Source: Halomonas sp. DQ26W (lineage in GTDB: Bacteria > Pseudomonadota > Gammaproteobacteria > Pseudomonadales > Halomonadaceae). Taken from it: 64,000 nt of DNA. The notes beneath the pieces are model-generated. The model searched no databases and was not told the origin of the DNA. It saw only the letters and a program-made list of their open reading frames with translations. The stretch lies in NCBI RefSeq assembly GCF_003339685.1, contig NZ_QPKI01000011.1, positions 2,019 to 66,018 of the forward strand. Reading direction: 5' to 3'. This document shows positions 26,990-35,754 of the stretch, in pieces. Numbering within the stretch: the first letter of the stretch is position 1; every line of letters begins with the position of its first letter. Both the position numbers and the translations under genes were made by a program.

Positions 26990-28261
26990 TCAGCTTATCT
27001 TGGGTATCTCTTCCCAGCGCGTAGTCCAGCGCGGCGTTCGATGGGCACAGCGCAAGTGCCAGGCGGCACCGGGGCTGGGGGTACCTAACTTCACCGTGCC
27101 ACGGCCCATCTTCTTGTTCAGTTCATCCAGCGTTGCCATCAGCTTGTGGCTGCGTTCGCGTTCGGCCCCGCTTTGTGGGGTATCAAGTAGCGAGAGTTGC
27201 TGGCGATTGGCGTCGATGAGGTCGAGCAGCATGACGCCGGCTTTCATGAACCGGTAGTGGGGCCGGTAGATCTCCTCGAGGGCGTGGCTGGCCGCGTGGA
27301 GTATCTCTCGGCTGTCGTCGGTGGGGTGCGCGAGCTCGACGACGATGCTGGGAGAGTACTGGGGCAGGTCTGGCCGGTGGCGGTTGGTCTTGAGAAAGAC
27401 CATCACGGCGCGGGCGAGGCTGTCTTGGCTGCGGAGTTTCTCGGCGCTGCGCTGACCGTGCTGGCGAATGGCTTCATGGATCTCGGCTTTGCTCTCGGTC
27501 AGGCGGCCGAATGAGCGCGAGGTCATGATGCGTTGGCGGCCCTCGCTAGGGTCGTTCATATCGATGGCGGGCTTGCCCTGTAGCTCGATCACGGTGCGCT
27601 CGAGGGTGGTGCTGAACTTGCGCTTGATGGCTTTGTGGTCCTGCTGGGCGAGGTCCCAGGCGGTGCGCAGGCCCATGACGGCGAGGCGCTCGCGCAGGCG
27701 GCCGCCGACGCCCCAGATATCATCGAGAGGGGTGCGCTGCAAGATGCCTTTGAGTTCGGCGCTGCCGGCGTTGAGCACACAGACGCCGCCGTAGCCGTCG
27801 ATTTTCTTGGCGGCGCGGTTGGCGAGCTTGGCCAGGGTGCGGGTGGGCGCGACGCCGACGCAGACGGGAATGCCGGTGTACTGGCGCACCTTGTGGTGGA
27901 GTTCCCGGGCGTGCTCGAGCAGGGCGGCGGGGGTGAAACCGTGGAAGTGCGCGAACATCTCGTCGATGGAGTAGGGCTCGACCTCGGGGGTGTACTCCTC
28001 AAGGACCGATTGCACGCGGCGGCTCATGTCGCCGTAGAGCTCGTAGTTAGATGAGACAAGGTGAATCTGCCCGCTGCGCACCAGTTGTTGCAGCTGGAAA
28101 GCGGGTGCACCCATCTTGACCAGCGGTTTGATCTCGTTGCTGCGGGCGATGACGCAGCCGTCGTTGTTGGACATGACGCCTACGGGGCGGCCGTCGAGGC
28201 GTGGGTTGAACACGCGCTCGCAGCTCACGTAGAAGTTGTTGCAGTCGATCAGACCGATCAT
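26990..28261 (-). CDS. umuC: Error-prone DNA polymerase V subunit UmuC
   Basis: A 423-residue Y-family translesion polymerase. I use the ATG giving MIGLIDCNNFYVSCERVF, three bases after the umuD stop. Catalytic acidic residues are in LIDCNNFYVS, SIDEMFAH and the VGVAPTRTLAKLANRAAK region. The HhH, little-finger and C-terminal RecA/UmuD' interaction parts are present; the C-terminus reads WHLRCAHRTPRWTTRWEEIP. Together with UmuD it should copy past DNA lesions under SOS. A degraded second umuC tail lies at the other end of the element. Confidence 0.95.
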   Translation of the reverse strand: MIGLIDCNNFYVSCERVFNPRLDGRPVGVMSNNDGCVIARSNEIKPLVKMGAPAFQLQQLVRSGQIHLVSSNYELYGDMSRRVQSVLEEYTPEVEPYSIDEMFAHFHGFTPAALLEHARELHHKVRQYTGIPVCVGVAPTRTLAKLANRAAKKIDGYGGVCVLNAGSAELKGILQRTPLDDIWGVGGRLRERLAVMGLRTAWDLAQQDHKAIKRKFSTTLERTVIELQGKPAIDMNDPSEGRQRIMTSRSFGRLTESKAEIHEAIRQHGQRSAEKLRSQDSLARAVMVFLKTNRHRPDLPQYSPSIVVELAHPTDDSREILHAASHALEEIYRPHYRFMKAGVMLLDLIDANRQQLSLLDTPQSGAERERSHKLMATLDELNKKMGRGTVKLGTPSPGAAWHLRCAHRTPRWTTRWEEIPKIS

Positions 28262-28263
28262 GG

Positions 28264-28704
28264 CTACACCTGAAATTCGTGGATGACGGAGCGGACCACG
28301 CCCCACACCTGGCAGTCGAGGTCGGTGAGGGCGACGGGCTGGTAGCGCGGGTTGCCCGAGCAGAGGTAGGGGCGGTTGCCGATCTGCTGGTAGCGCTTGA
28401 TGGTAATCTCACCCTCGACCAGGGCGACCAGGATGTGGCCGGGGCGCGGGTCGAGGGAGCGATCGACAACCAGAGTGTCGCCATCGTGGATGCCGAAGGC
28501 TTCCATGCTGTCGCCGGTGACGCCCATGAAAAAGGTGCTGGCCGGGCGCTTGATGAGGTGCTCGTTGAGGTCGAGCGTGCGGCCCTCGTAGTCCTGCGCG
28601 GGGCTGGGAAAGCCCGACAGCCCGGCGCGGCCGAGGGCTAGTGGGTACGGTAGTGCCAACAGTGGCGGCGCGGGGTGGGCGCGATAGGGGGTATTGGGTT
28701 GCAT
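28264..28704 (-). CDS. umuD: UmuD, SOS-processed subunit of polymerase V
   Basis: A 146-residue S24 peptidase. I use the ATG at 28704; the frame is open further upstream but a LexA box lies there. It has the self-cleavage region GFPSPAQDYEGRTLDL (residues near 30), catalytic Ser in TGDSMEAFGI and catalytic Lys in EGEITIKRY. RecA-stimulated cleavage should yield UmuD'. It is two bases from umuC in the same operon and is preceded by a consensus SOS box. Confidence 0.95.
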   Translation of the reverse strand: MQPNTPYRAHPAPPLLALPYPLALGRAGLSGFPSPAQDYEGRTLDLNEHLIKRPASTFFMGVTGDSMEAFGIHDGDTLVVDRSLDPRPGHILVALVEGEITIKRYQQIGNRPYLCSGNPRYQPVALTDLDCQVWGVVRSVIHEFQV

Positions 28705-28727
28705 GGAAGAGTGCCTCTCACTGAATG

Positions 28728-28743
28728 CTGTCTCTATATACAG
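28728..28743 (-). promoter_or_regulatory. LexA box of umuDC
   Basis: CTGTCTCTATATACAG fits the CTGT-N8-ACAG consensus exactly and lies 24 bases before the umuD ATG, overlapping a likely -10 region. It makes umuDC an SOS operon. Confidence 0.9.
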
Positions 28744-28769
28744 TATCAGCTGTGGCACGGCTCCTGCCA

Positions 28770-29176
28770 AGGCCTGCCTTTCACGGTTGCTCGCTGAGCA
28801 TGGGCAAGCTAGTGATGAAAGTGCTAGGCTGACGGAACATTAGAATACCAAGATTAGATGCCATGATCGAAACACCGAACGCTTCAGGTGGGATGTCGCT
28901 TCACGACCCAAAGCGGACATTCGACAGAATCAACATACTCGTTTAATCGTTTTATTCAGGCCAAGGCATAATAGTTTCGTATATCGTGACAAATAATAAT
29001 ATTTATTAATACCATTTAAGTGAGGATGCCAAATAGGAATATTTAACGCGAACGCTCGATTCTGTGATTGGCTTCATAGAAAAGCTGACGTTAAAGGGCG
29101 TCTGACAAGTAACCTTGCTTGTCTTAGGCAGCTTGTCGCCGTATTGAGATATTTAACAGGCTAATTGGGAGGAAGC
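28770..29176. other. Intergenic region before the Gabija-like pair
   Basis: About 400 bases without a gene. The part from 28930 to 29060 is AT-rich (for example ATAATATTTATTAATACC) and probably holds the promoter of the downstream pair, but no unambiguous -35/-10 pair can be chosen. No repeats or hairpins stand out. Confidence 0.5.
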
Positions 29177-30910
29177 ATGACGCGCATCCGTCGCCTTGAA
29201 ATTCGCAATTTTCGCTCAATACAGACGCTCGATTGGACACCGTCCAACGGCGTGAACTGCCTTATTGGCCCGGGTGACAGCGGCAAGTCGACCATCCTCG
29301 ATGCCATCAATCTGTGCCTAGGCGCGCGTAGGAGCATGTCTTTTGCCGATACTGACTTCTTCGGCCTGGACGTTACCCGCCCCGTCGTGATTGCGGTCAC
29401 GCTCGGTGCACTACCTGACACGCTGAAGAACATCGACATCTACGGAGAGTTTCTTCGAGGATTCGATCTTGGCACCGGGCAGCTTGAAGACGAACCACGT
29501 GCAGGTTTCGAAACCGTTTTGACGCTTAAGCTGGAGGTCAATGCCGACCTCGAGCCGAGTTGGACGCTCTATTCCGAGCGAGCCGCCCACCAGCAACTGG
29601 AACGGTCTCTGGCCTGGAAGGACCGAAACCTGCTAGTTCCAGCTCGAATCGGTACCTATGCACATTCAAACCTTTCTTGGGCTAAGGGTTCTGTGTTGAA
29701 CCGGCTTACGGAAGAACAGACAGACCTCGGGTCGGAGCTCGTCGGCGCGGCACGCGCCGCCCGGGCCACCTTTGGTGTACAAGCTGGTCCTCAACTCGCC
29801 CAGACCCTGCAAATGGTTACTCAGACAGCTACCAGCTTGGGCGTAGCCGTCGGCGCGAACGCCCAGGCGTTACTTGATGCTCACTCGGTGTCAATTGGCG
29901 ATAGTGCTATCGCGCTTCACAGCGAGGCTGGTATTCCTCTGCGCTCGCTGGGCACCGGGTCGGGGCGTCTCCTCGTTGCGGGGTTGCAAAGAGCCGCAGC
30001 GGCGGCCGCGACCGTCGCACTCGTAGACGAAGTTGAGTACGGCCTGGAACCGCATCGGCTCATGCGATTGCTAGATTCTCTCGGTGCTAAGGATGCAGCG
30101 GAGCCGCTGCAGGTCTTTATGACAACCCATTCACCGGTCACGCTCAGAGAACTCGCTGGAAATCAGCTTTTCGTTGTGCGCCAGCGCTCGGGCATTCACA
30201 CGGCTACAAGCCCCGGTAAAGACAATGGCATGCAAGGCACACTGCGCAAGGCGGCCGAGGCATTCTTGTCCAAGTCCATTATCGTCTGTGAAGGCGCTAG
30301 CGAGGTTGGATTCGCCCGGGGAATGGACCAGTGGTGGTCCCAATGTGGTGCTACTTCATTCCTTGCTCTTGGAGGCTCATACGTGGACGCAGGCGGGGGA
30401 AGTCCCGATCAATGCTTCACACGAGGGGAAATATTCCTCAAGCTGGGCTATCGCGTCTTAGTCTTCGTCGATGGGGATAAGCCTGTGTCAACTGACGGTC
30501 TTATCGATAGATTCGTTGCGTCTGGCGGTCAGTACATCATGTGGCGAGACGGCTTGGCACTCGAGGATGAGCTGTTCCTCCATTTAAGCGATGACGCGGT
30601 AGAGGCTTTGCTGAATAAAGCGGATGAGATGGTTGGTCGTGAGCTCATGGCTGAGCACATTAAGTCGAAGTCTAGCGGAAAAGTCACATTAGATAGCATG
30701 GAGGCCGAACGACTGATAGACGGATATACGCCTGAGAATCGAAGATTACTCGGGCTTGCCGCTCGCAATAATAAGAACGGATGGTTCAAGTCAGTGAGCG
30801 GTTTCCAAGAAATAGCTAAAGACGTCGTCGGCCCCAATATTTCGCAGACAGAACCGGGTTTTAAAGAAATTACGGACCAGCTCTGGAGGTGGATGAGTGC
30901 CGCCACTTGA
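29177..30910 (+). CDS. gajA: Gabija-like GajA: OLD-family ATPase with TOPRIM nuclease domain
   Basis: A 577-residue protein, almost the size of Bacillus GajA (578). I use the ATG preceded by GGGAGGA. Domain order: ABC-type ATPase with Walker A GPGDSGKST (about 30-38), Walker B VALVDEVEYGLEP (about 281-293) and H-loop TTHSP (about 315); then a TOPRIM domain with Glu in VCEGASEVG (about 370) and VFVDGDKP (about 430). In Gabija this protein is a sequence-specific nickase held in check by nucleotides and acts with GajB. It overlaps the helicase gene by 14 bases. An OLD class-2 system of another name is the alternative. Confidence 0.82.
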   Translation: MTRIRRLEIRNFRSIQTLDWTPSNGVNCLIGPGDSGKSTILDAINLCLGARRSMSFADTDFFGLDVTRPVVIAVTLGALPDTLKNIDIYGEFLRGFDLGTGQLEDEPRAGFETVLTLKLEVNADLEPSWTLYSERAAHQQLERSLAWKDRNLLVPARIGTYAHSNLSWAKGSVLNRLTEEQTDLGSELVGAARAARATFGVQAGPQLAQTLQMVTQTATSLGVAVGANAQALLDAHSVSIGDSAIALHSEAGIPLRSLGTGSGRLLVAGLQRAAAAAATVALVDEVEYGLEPHRLMRLLDSLGAKDAAEPLQVFMTTHSPVTLRELAGNQLFVVRQRSGIHTATSPGKDNGMQGTLRKAAEAFLSKSIIVCEGASEVGFARGMDQWWSQCGATSFLALGGSYVDAGGGSPDQCFTRGEIFLKLGYRVLVFVDGDKPVSTDGLIDRFVASGGQYIMWRDGLALEDELFLHLSDDAVEALLNKADEMVGRELMAEHIKSKSSGKVTLDSMEAERLIDGYTPENRRLLGLAARNNKNGWFKSVSGFQEIAKDVVGPNISQTEPGFKEITDQLWRWMSAAT

Positions 30911-32321
30911 AATTGACATCTTTCAAACGCACTTAGGCTCCGTCACCGCCCCAGCCGGATGTGGTAAGACTCAGCTTATAGTAGACACGCTGAGTCAGCA
31001 CGCCGACAACAAACCAGTCTTAGTATTGACGCACACAAATGCTGGAGTCAACGCTCTACGCATTAGGCTCCAGCGTGGCGGTGTCAGGAGTTCAGCGTAC
31101 AAGGTGTCGACCATAGATGGTTTAGCGATGGGGTTAGCGGCCAAGTTTCCGCTCCGCACAGACCTCAGCGCGCGCGTTCTCGAACTAGCCAACCCGAACG
31201 CCGACTATCCTGCCATACGAGGTGCCGTGTACGGCCTGCTTCAGGCCGATCACATCAGAGATCCCATAGCCTCGACATATTCGCGCTTGCTGGTCGACGA
31301 GTACCAGGACTGCAACACTTCGCAGCATGCCATAGTTTGTTCCATCGCACGGGTATTGCCAACCTGCATCCTTGGTGACCCGATGCAGGCAATATTTGGC
31401 TTCCGCGATCCACTTGTTCATTGGGAGCGGGAAGTTCAGGCTGCGTTCCCACCAATCGGTGCACTGCAAACTCCTTGGCGTTGGCGACTCGCAGGCACGG
31501 GTGCCCTGGGTGACTGGCTTCTCGGAGCCCGCACAACACTGTTGTCTGGTCAGCCTTTGGATCTGCGTGAAGCACCAGAGGAAGTCCAATGGGTTCAATT
31601 AAACCAAGGTATGGAACTACAGCAGCGACTAATAGCTGCCCGGACAGAAGCGCCAAACCGTGACGGTCGCGTTCTCATAATTGGCGACTCCATTAATGTT
31701 AATGGTCGCCATCAACTCACAATGCAGACGCCGGGCGCCACTTCCGTCGAGGCGGTCGACCTGAAAGACCTAGTGAACTTTGCCCGCCAGTTTGATTTGG
31801 ATAGCCCCAGCGCGCTGCGGCAAATTGTCAAATTTGCGTCTTCACTAATGACCGGAGTGGGGGCTGCAAACTTACTCACACGAGTTGAAACGATACGAGG
31901 CGGCCGAGCCCGCACGCCCGCGACGCCTGCTGAAGCCGCAGCAGTGGCGTTCATGGCGGCTCCCAGCTACACGTCCTCAATCGATATGCTACAGTCTCTT
32001 GCGGACCAACGCGGTGCGCGTGTCTACCGACCCGAAGTGCTGCACTGCTGTATCGCAGCGCTGAGAGCAGCCGGGAGCGAAGGTGGGTTCATTGGTGCGG
32101 CGATTCAGGCTCGCGAGCGAAACCGCCATTTGGGTCGGCCGTTGGGCCGACGTGCCGTTGGAAGTACGCTTCTTCTGAAAGGGCTGGAGGCTGACGTTGC
32201 GGTCATTCTTGAGCCAGAGCGCATGACTGCGCAACACCTCTATGTTGCTCTCACTCGAGGCGCAAGGCGAGTCGTGGTCTGCTCGTCGACGCCTTTTCTA
32301 ACGCCCGTCGCGGACCGTTAG
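30897..32321 (+). CDS. gajB: Gabija-like GajB: UvrD/Rep-family helicase
   Basis: A 474-residue SF1 helicase (Bacillus GajB is 494). It starts at GTG inside the end of gajA, with GGAGG upstream, so translation is coupled. Motifs: Walker A APAGCGKTQL (about 18-27), motif Ia LVLTHTNAGVNALR, Walker B VDEYQDC (about 132-138), motif III GDPMQAIFGF (about 160), and motif VI VALTRGARRVVV near the C-terminus. No fused nuclease domain is present, as expected for GajB. In Gabija it is thought to activate GajA when free ends appear during phage infection. Confidence 0.82.
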   Translation: MPPLEIDIFQTHLGSVTAPAGCGKTQLIVDTLSQHADNKPVLVLTHTNAGVNALRIRLQRGGVRSSAYKVSTIDGLAMGLAAKFPLRTDLSARVLELANPNADYPAIRGAVYGLLQADHIRDPIASTYSRLLVDEYQDCNTSQHAIVCSIARVLPTCILGDPMQAIFGFRDPLVHWEREVQAAFPPIGALQTPWRWRLAGTGALGDWLLGARTTLLSGQPLDLREAPEEVQWVQLNQGMELQQRLIAARTEAPNRDGRVLIIGDSINVNGRHQLTMQTPGATSVEAVDLKDLVNFARQFDLDSPSALRQIVKFASSLMTGVGAANLLTRVETIRGGRARTPATPAEAAAVAFMAAPSYTSSIDMLQSLADQRGARVYRPEVLHCCIAALRAAGSEGGFIGAAIQARERNRHLGRPLGRRAVGSTLLLKGLEADVAVILEPERMTAQHLYVALTRGARRVVVCSSTPFLTPVADR

Positions 32322-32642
32322 CGAAAGCTCATTCAACAACTAAACTCTCCCTTTCAACAATGACGTTTGGGACCTCAGCGACCATGCGAAGCTCCAAATC
32401 AGACGATCGCTACCGGACGCCAAGCTTCTACTCTCGCTGCAAAATTCACATCAGTTTTTTTGATTAGGGATGGCTGCTTCTGGCCGAAAGTGGAAGGTTC
32501 GCCTATGCTTGATGCAAGGCAATTTTCTGCTTACGACGCAAAAATGAGATTCAGGAAAAGGCAGCAGGCATGGTAATTGCTGTTAGTTATTTCATGAAAA
32601 TTCAGAAATTTCTTATTAATGCCGAGGCTGGAGGCTAAAACT
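32322..32642. other. Intergenic region after the Gabija-like pair
   Basis: About 320 bases with short spurious frames only. Base use shifts towards AT from about 32540 onward, matching the antiporter gene that follows. No terminator hairpin or repeat was found. Confidence 0.4.
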
Positions 32643-33605
32643 TTGTTGAACCTGCTGCTTGTCGCGATCGGGGTTTTGCTTCTGACAGGTGGCGGTGAGG
32701 CACTTATCAGAGGTTCTCTGGCTGCTGCAAATCGACTGGGGATTTCACCTTTGCTCAGCGGGCTTCTGATTGTTGGTTTCGGTACGTCTGCTCCAGAGTT
32801 GGTTGTTTCAATCGAAGCGGCTTTGAGTGAGCGGCCAGACATCGCAATCGGTAACGTTGTGGGGAGCAATATTGGCAATATATTGCTGATTCTAGGTTTG
32901 TGCGCGCTGATAACGCCGCTTGCCGTTAAGCCGCTGGTGTTGCGGCGTGATGGCGTCACTGTTGTCGCGGCTAGCATTTTGTTTCTTGTTCTTGTCGGTG
33001 GGGATGCCTTGGAAAGGTCTGACGCTGCCATATTCCTTTTTGCGCTAGCCGCTTATCTGGTCTGGGCTTATTTGACTGAACGGTCCGGTGAAATTCCTTC
33101 CGCAGAGTTACACAGAGCTGAAGGGAAGGAGATGACTTCGTTGCCAAAAACTACGCTATGGATAGCCATAGCGATTGTGTTGGGTTTGGGGCTCTTAATC
33201 GCGGGATCGCAAGTTCTGCTAAAGGGAGCTGTGGGAATAGCCGAATCATTTCGTGTCTCAGAGGCTGTAATAGGCCTGACCCTTGTTGCGGTTGGTACGT
33301 CCCTGCCCGAGCTTTCCATCTCAGTAATCGCGGCATTACGGCGGCATGCCGATGTTGCTATTGGAAATATTCTGGGAAGCAACACTTTCAATCTCCTGGG
33401 AATACTCGGCATTTCCGCGTTCCTGCAGCCTCTTCCAGTCCATGAGCGAATCTTGCAGTTTGATCAGTGGGTCATGCTGGGAACGTCGCTGATTCTGTTG
33501 ATTTTTTTATACACAGGGAGTCGCCTTAGCAGGCTCGAAGGTGGGTTGCTCATGCTCGGTTACGTAGTGTATGTTGGTTTAAGTTTTACGATATTCAGTT
33601 CATAA
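32643..33605 (+). CDS. Calcium/sodium antiporter, CaCA family (YrbG-like)
   Basis: An inner-membrane exchanger of about 320 residues. I choose TTG at 32643 because GGAGG lies eight bases upstream; an ATG at 32619 has no ribosome site. The two inverted alpha-repeats are clear: GTSAPELVVSIEAAL with GNVVGSNIGN, and GTSLPELSISVIAAL with GNILGSNTFNLLG. About ten hydrophobic segments surround a central hydrophilic loop (ERSGEIPSAELHRAEGKEM). The gene is richer in AT than its neighbours, suggesting separate acquisition. Transport direction and ion are inferred from the family. Confidence 0.85.
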   Translation: MLNLLLVAIGVLLLTGGGEALIRGSLAAANRLGISPLLSGLLIVGFGTSAPELVVSIEAALSERPDIAIGNVVGSNIGNILLILGLCALITPLAVKPLVLRRDGVTVVAASILFLVLVGGDALERSDAAIFLFALAAYLVWAYLTERSGEIPSAELHRAEGKEMTSLPKTTLWIAIAIVLGLGLLIAGSQVLLKGAVGIAESFRVSEAVIGLTLVAVGTSLPELSISVIAALRRHADVAIGNILGSNTFNLLGILGISAFLQPLPVHERILQFDQWVMLGTSLILLIFLYTGSRLSRLEGGLLMLGYVVYVGLSFTIFSS

Positions 33606-34057
33606 GCTTCTAGCGTAAAAGGCTTATTCACGTCAAGTTCAGCGTATTTTCCGCGTTTTGGATTCGGCTAAACTACTAAGCTGCATGTTTTGGCGACGAT
33701 ATATGAGGTGTAGCCGAACGTCCGCTCTTGGTCGTAACTTTTTACTAGCAAAAAAATAAAATGGACACGCGCTCACCGGTCCCGCCCTGAAGGCGGCACC
33801 GGTTTATGTCGTAATGCGGGCAATTCGATGCCGCAACCCCGCATAGGGTTAATATCACTCGCTTTCCACCACGATGCGGTCCATGATACGCACCTCCACC
33901 AGTCTCTGTGCTTCCCCGAGACGCTGGGTGACGGACCGATCATTGTCGTTTGGCTCCGGATCACCGAGTGTTGACCATAGTCCTTTCCAATACACGGGAT
34001 TCTTCACAGTCTGATGCTGAAAGCAGAGAAGGTGCGTGTAGATGTAGCCCGTTGTTT
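33606..34057. other. Intergenic region with gene debris
   Basis: About 450 bases with no intact gene. It starts AT-rich, contains a hairpin-like CCGGTCCCGCCCTGAAGGCGGCACCGG near 33777-33803, then a radC remnant (33855-33965), then unassigned sequence up to the acidic small gene. Confidence 0.5.
33855..33965 (-). pseudogene. C-terminal fragment of a second radC
   Basis: Read on the minus strand it gives GDPEPNDNDRSVTQRL then RIMDRIVVESE and a stop, closely parallel to GDPEPSDADRRITQRL and RVIDHIVVGSEG of the intact radC 700 bases away. The JAMM histidines and everything upstream are lost. It is a diverged duplicate or a relic of an earlier element. Confidence 0.75.
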
Positions 34058-34384
34058 CTAAACGACAACAGGGTTGAACTGTATTGGTGATCGAAATTGG
34101 TCTAGCGGGATGTCAATTCCCGCTTTAATCATAAGCTCTCTCAATTTAACCTCCTCCCTGAAGCTTTCATCATACTGGTACTGAATCATCCCATTTGTAT
34201 GTAGTTTTTCTAATAATTTCTGGTCTTCATCTTTTTCCTGTGGTTCGTAGAGGTCAAGCGCAGCGTTATGTGCATCTTCTTCTTCCGCTGCACAAATCAT
34301 CGAATCCTCCTCTTCCAACTCAATTTGCTCAGGAGTTAGTTCATCATTAAGCTCACGCGACAGACTTTCAGCTTCACTTGGCAT
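34058..34384 (-). CDS. Small acidic protein of unknown function
   Basis: A 108-residue protein preceded by AGGAGG at ideal spacing. The first half is very acidic (LTPEQIELEEEDS, AAEEEDAHNAA), the second is helical with KLRELMIKAGIDIPLD. Low GC. I recognise no family. Its charge recalls DNA-mimic anti-restriction proteins (Ocr, ArdA style), but that is only a guess from composition. It lies downstream of radC on the same strand but beyond a hairpin. Confidence 0.65.
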   Translation of the reverse strand: MPSEAESLSRELNDELTPEQIELEEEDSMICAAEEEDAHNAALDLYEPQEKDEDQKLLEKLHTNGMIQYQYDESFREEVKLRELMIKAGIDIPLDQFRSPIQFNPVVV

Positions 34385-34520
34385 ATAGCCTCCTATGTCA
34401 ATTAATGTCTCTGCGTGGAGCTATGATACTGACAAAAGAGGCTATATAAAGCATTTTTTTACTGCTGGTTTGAAAAACACTTCATTGGACAGTAATGGAC
34501 AAAAAAATAAATCGATATGC

Positions 34521-34548
34521 CGATGCTGCCCCCATGGGGGCAGCATCG
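34521..34548 (-). terminator. Hairpin after radC
   Basis: A perfect 14-bp inverted repeat (CGATGCTGCCCCCA / TGGGGGCAGCATCG) with no loop bases, followed on the minus strand by TTTATTTTTTT about 12 bases on. It probably ends the radC operon. Confidence 0.7.
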
Positions 34549-34576
34549 AGGCTATGTCGTGGTATCTAACTCAACT

Positions 34577-35074
34577 CTACAGATATCCCCGCTCTGCAAA
34601 CGTCTCGCAGCCTTCGCTCCCCACCACGATGTGGTCGATCACTCGCACCTCGACCAGTCCCAGCGCGTCCTTCAGCCGTTGCGTGATGCGCCTGTCGGCA
34701 TCACTGGGCTCGGGGTCGCCACTAGGGTGGTTGTGGACCAGGATCACCGCCGCGGCATTGTTGGCCAGTGCCTGCTTGACCACCTCACGGGGGTAGACGC
34801 TGGCCGAGTCGATGGTGCCGCGAAAGAGCTCTTCGAAGCTGATCACGCGGTGCTGGCTGTCAAGGAAGATGGCACTGAACACCTCGTGCTCGTAGTCCTG
34901 CAGCAGGATCTGCAGGTACTCGAACGCCAGCGCTGGCTGGGTGATCTTGCGTCCCCTGGCCAGACGACGACGGGCGAAAGCCTTGGCGATGCTCAGGAGT
35001 TCCGCTTCGGTCACCGTGTCGGTGATGCGATAAGTGCCGGCGGTCTCGCCGGCACTCAGCTTGCGATGGTTCAT
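34577..35074 (-). CDS. radC: RadC-family JAB/JAMM domain protein
   Basis: A 165-residue protein with the JAMM metalloprotease signature: Glu in FEELFRGTID and HNHPSGDPEPSDAD with two His and an Asp. The RadC N-terminal HhH domain of chromosomal copies is absent, as is usual for mobile-element RadC. Despite its name the family has no proven DNA-repair function; in mobile elements it is common next to recombination genes. It ends the operon 36.5-34.6 kb. Confidence 0.9.
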   Translation of the reverse strand: MNHRKLSAGETAGTYRITDTVTEAELLSIAKAFARRRLARGRKITQPALAFEYLQILLQDYEHEVFSAIFLDSQHRVISFEELFRGTIDSASVYPREVVKQALANNAAAVILVHNHPSGDPEPSDADRRITQRLKDALGLVEVRVIDHIVVGSEGCETFAERGYL

Positions 35075-35084
35075 GATTGACTCC

Positions 35085-35696
35085 TCAGGCCGCCATCACT
35101 TGCGCAGTGCGGCGCTCCATTTCTTCGTAGAACGCCTCGACCCGCTCGGCGATGGTGCTGATCAGCGCCTCGTCCCGATAGGCGCGCTTCACGAACAGCG
35201 GCATACCCGGCCAGTAGCTGACGAAGTCGATCCATTCCCGTTCGCTGACCCACAGGCCTCCCTGGCACTGGGCCACATGCTCCTGGGGCAGTTCTCCCTC
35301 GAGCAGTAGCTCGATCTGGTACTTGGGCAGTTTGGTCTTGATCTCGGCCAGCCCCTGGCTGTCCACCAGGCAGTCGGGGGAGTAGCCCACCCCGTGGTTG
35401 AGGATGATGCCGACCTGCTCCAGTCGGGGCAGGCCAGTGGTTTCCTGGTAGAGCTCGCGGGCCACCGGTTCCAGTTCGTGGCCACGCTGAGTATGGGTAT
35501 TGCCCTGGAAGGCATCACTGGGCTCGCCGGTGATGCGCTCGCCGATCAGCTGATGCATATAGCTGATGGCGCCAGTACCGAAGCCTGCCGGCCCCTTGCC
35601 CTTGACCAGCAGAGTCTTCAGCTCTGACATGGTGACGATACCGAGGCGTGCGGCATGCCACTCGGGCGTGCCCTGTTCCAGTGTCAGGATCTGCAT
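35085..35696 (-). CDS. YqaJ-family recombination exonuclease
   Basis: A 203-residue nuclease of the lambda exonuclease/YqaJ family. I use the ATG preceded by AAGGAG, giving MQILTLEQGTPEWHAARLG, the family's N-terminal signature (Q-G-T-x-E-W). Later motifs are HTQRGHELEPVARELY, PDCLVD and LAEIKTKLPKYQ with the acidic-x-Lys catalytic residues, then a conserved glutamine in HVAQCQGGLWV. It should trim duplex ends to leave 3' single strands for the ERF annealase encoded next door. Confidence 0.9.
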   Translation of the reverse strand: MQILTLEQGTPEWHAARLGIVTMSELKTLLVKGKGPAGFGTGAISYMHQLIGERITGEPSDAFQGNTHTQRGHELEPVARELYQETTGLPRLEQVGIILNHGVGYSPDCLVDSQGLAEIKTKLPKYQIELLLEGELPQEHVAQCQGGLWVSEREWIDFVSYWPGMPLFVKRAYRDEALISTIAERVEAFYEEMERRTAQVMAA

Positions 35697-35754
35697 GACG
35701 ATCTCCTTGGGTGACATGACGGCATAGCGGCGAGGGTAGTCCCTCGCCGATGAC

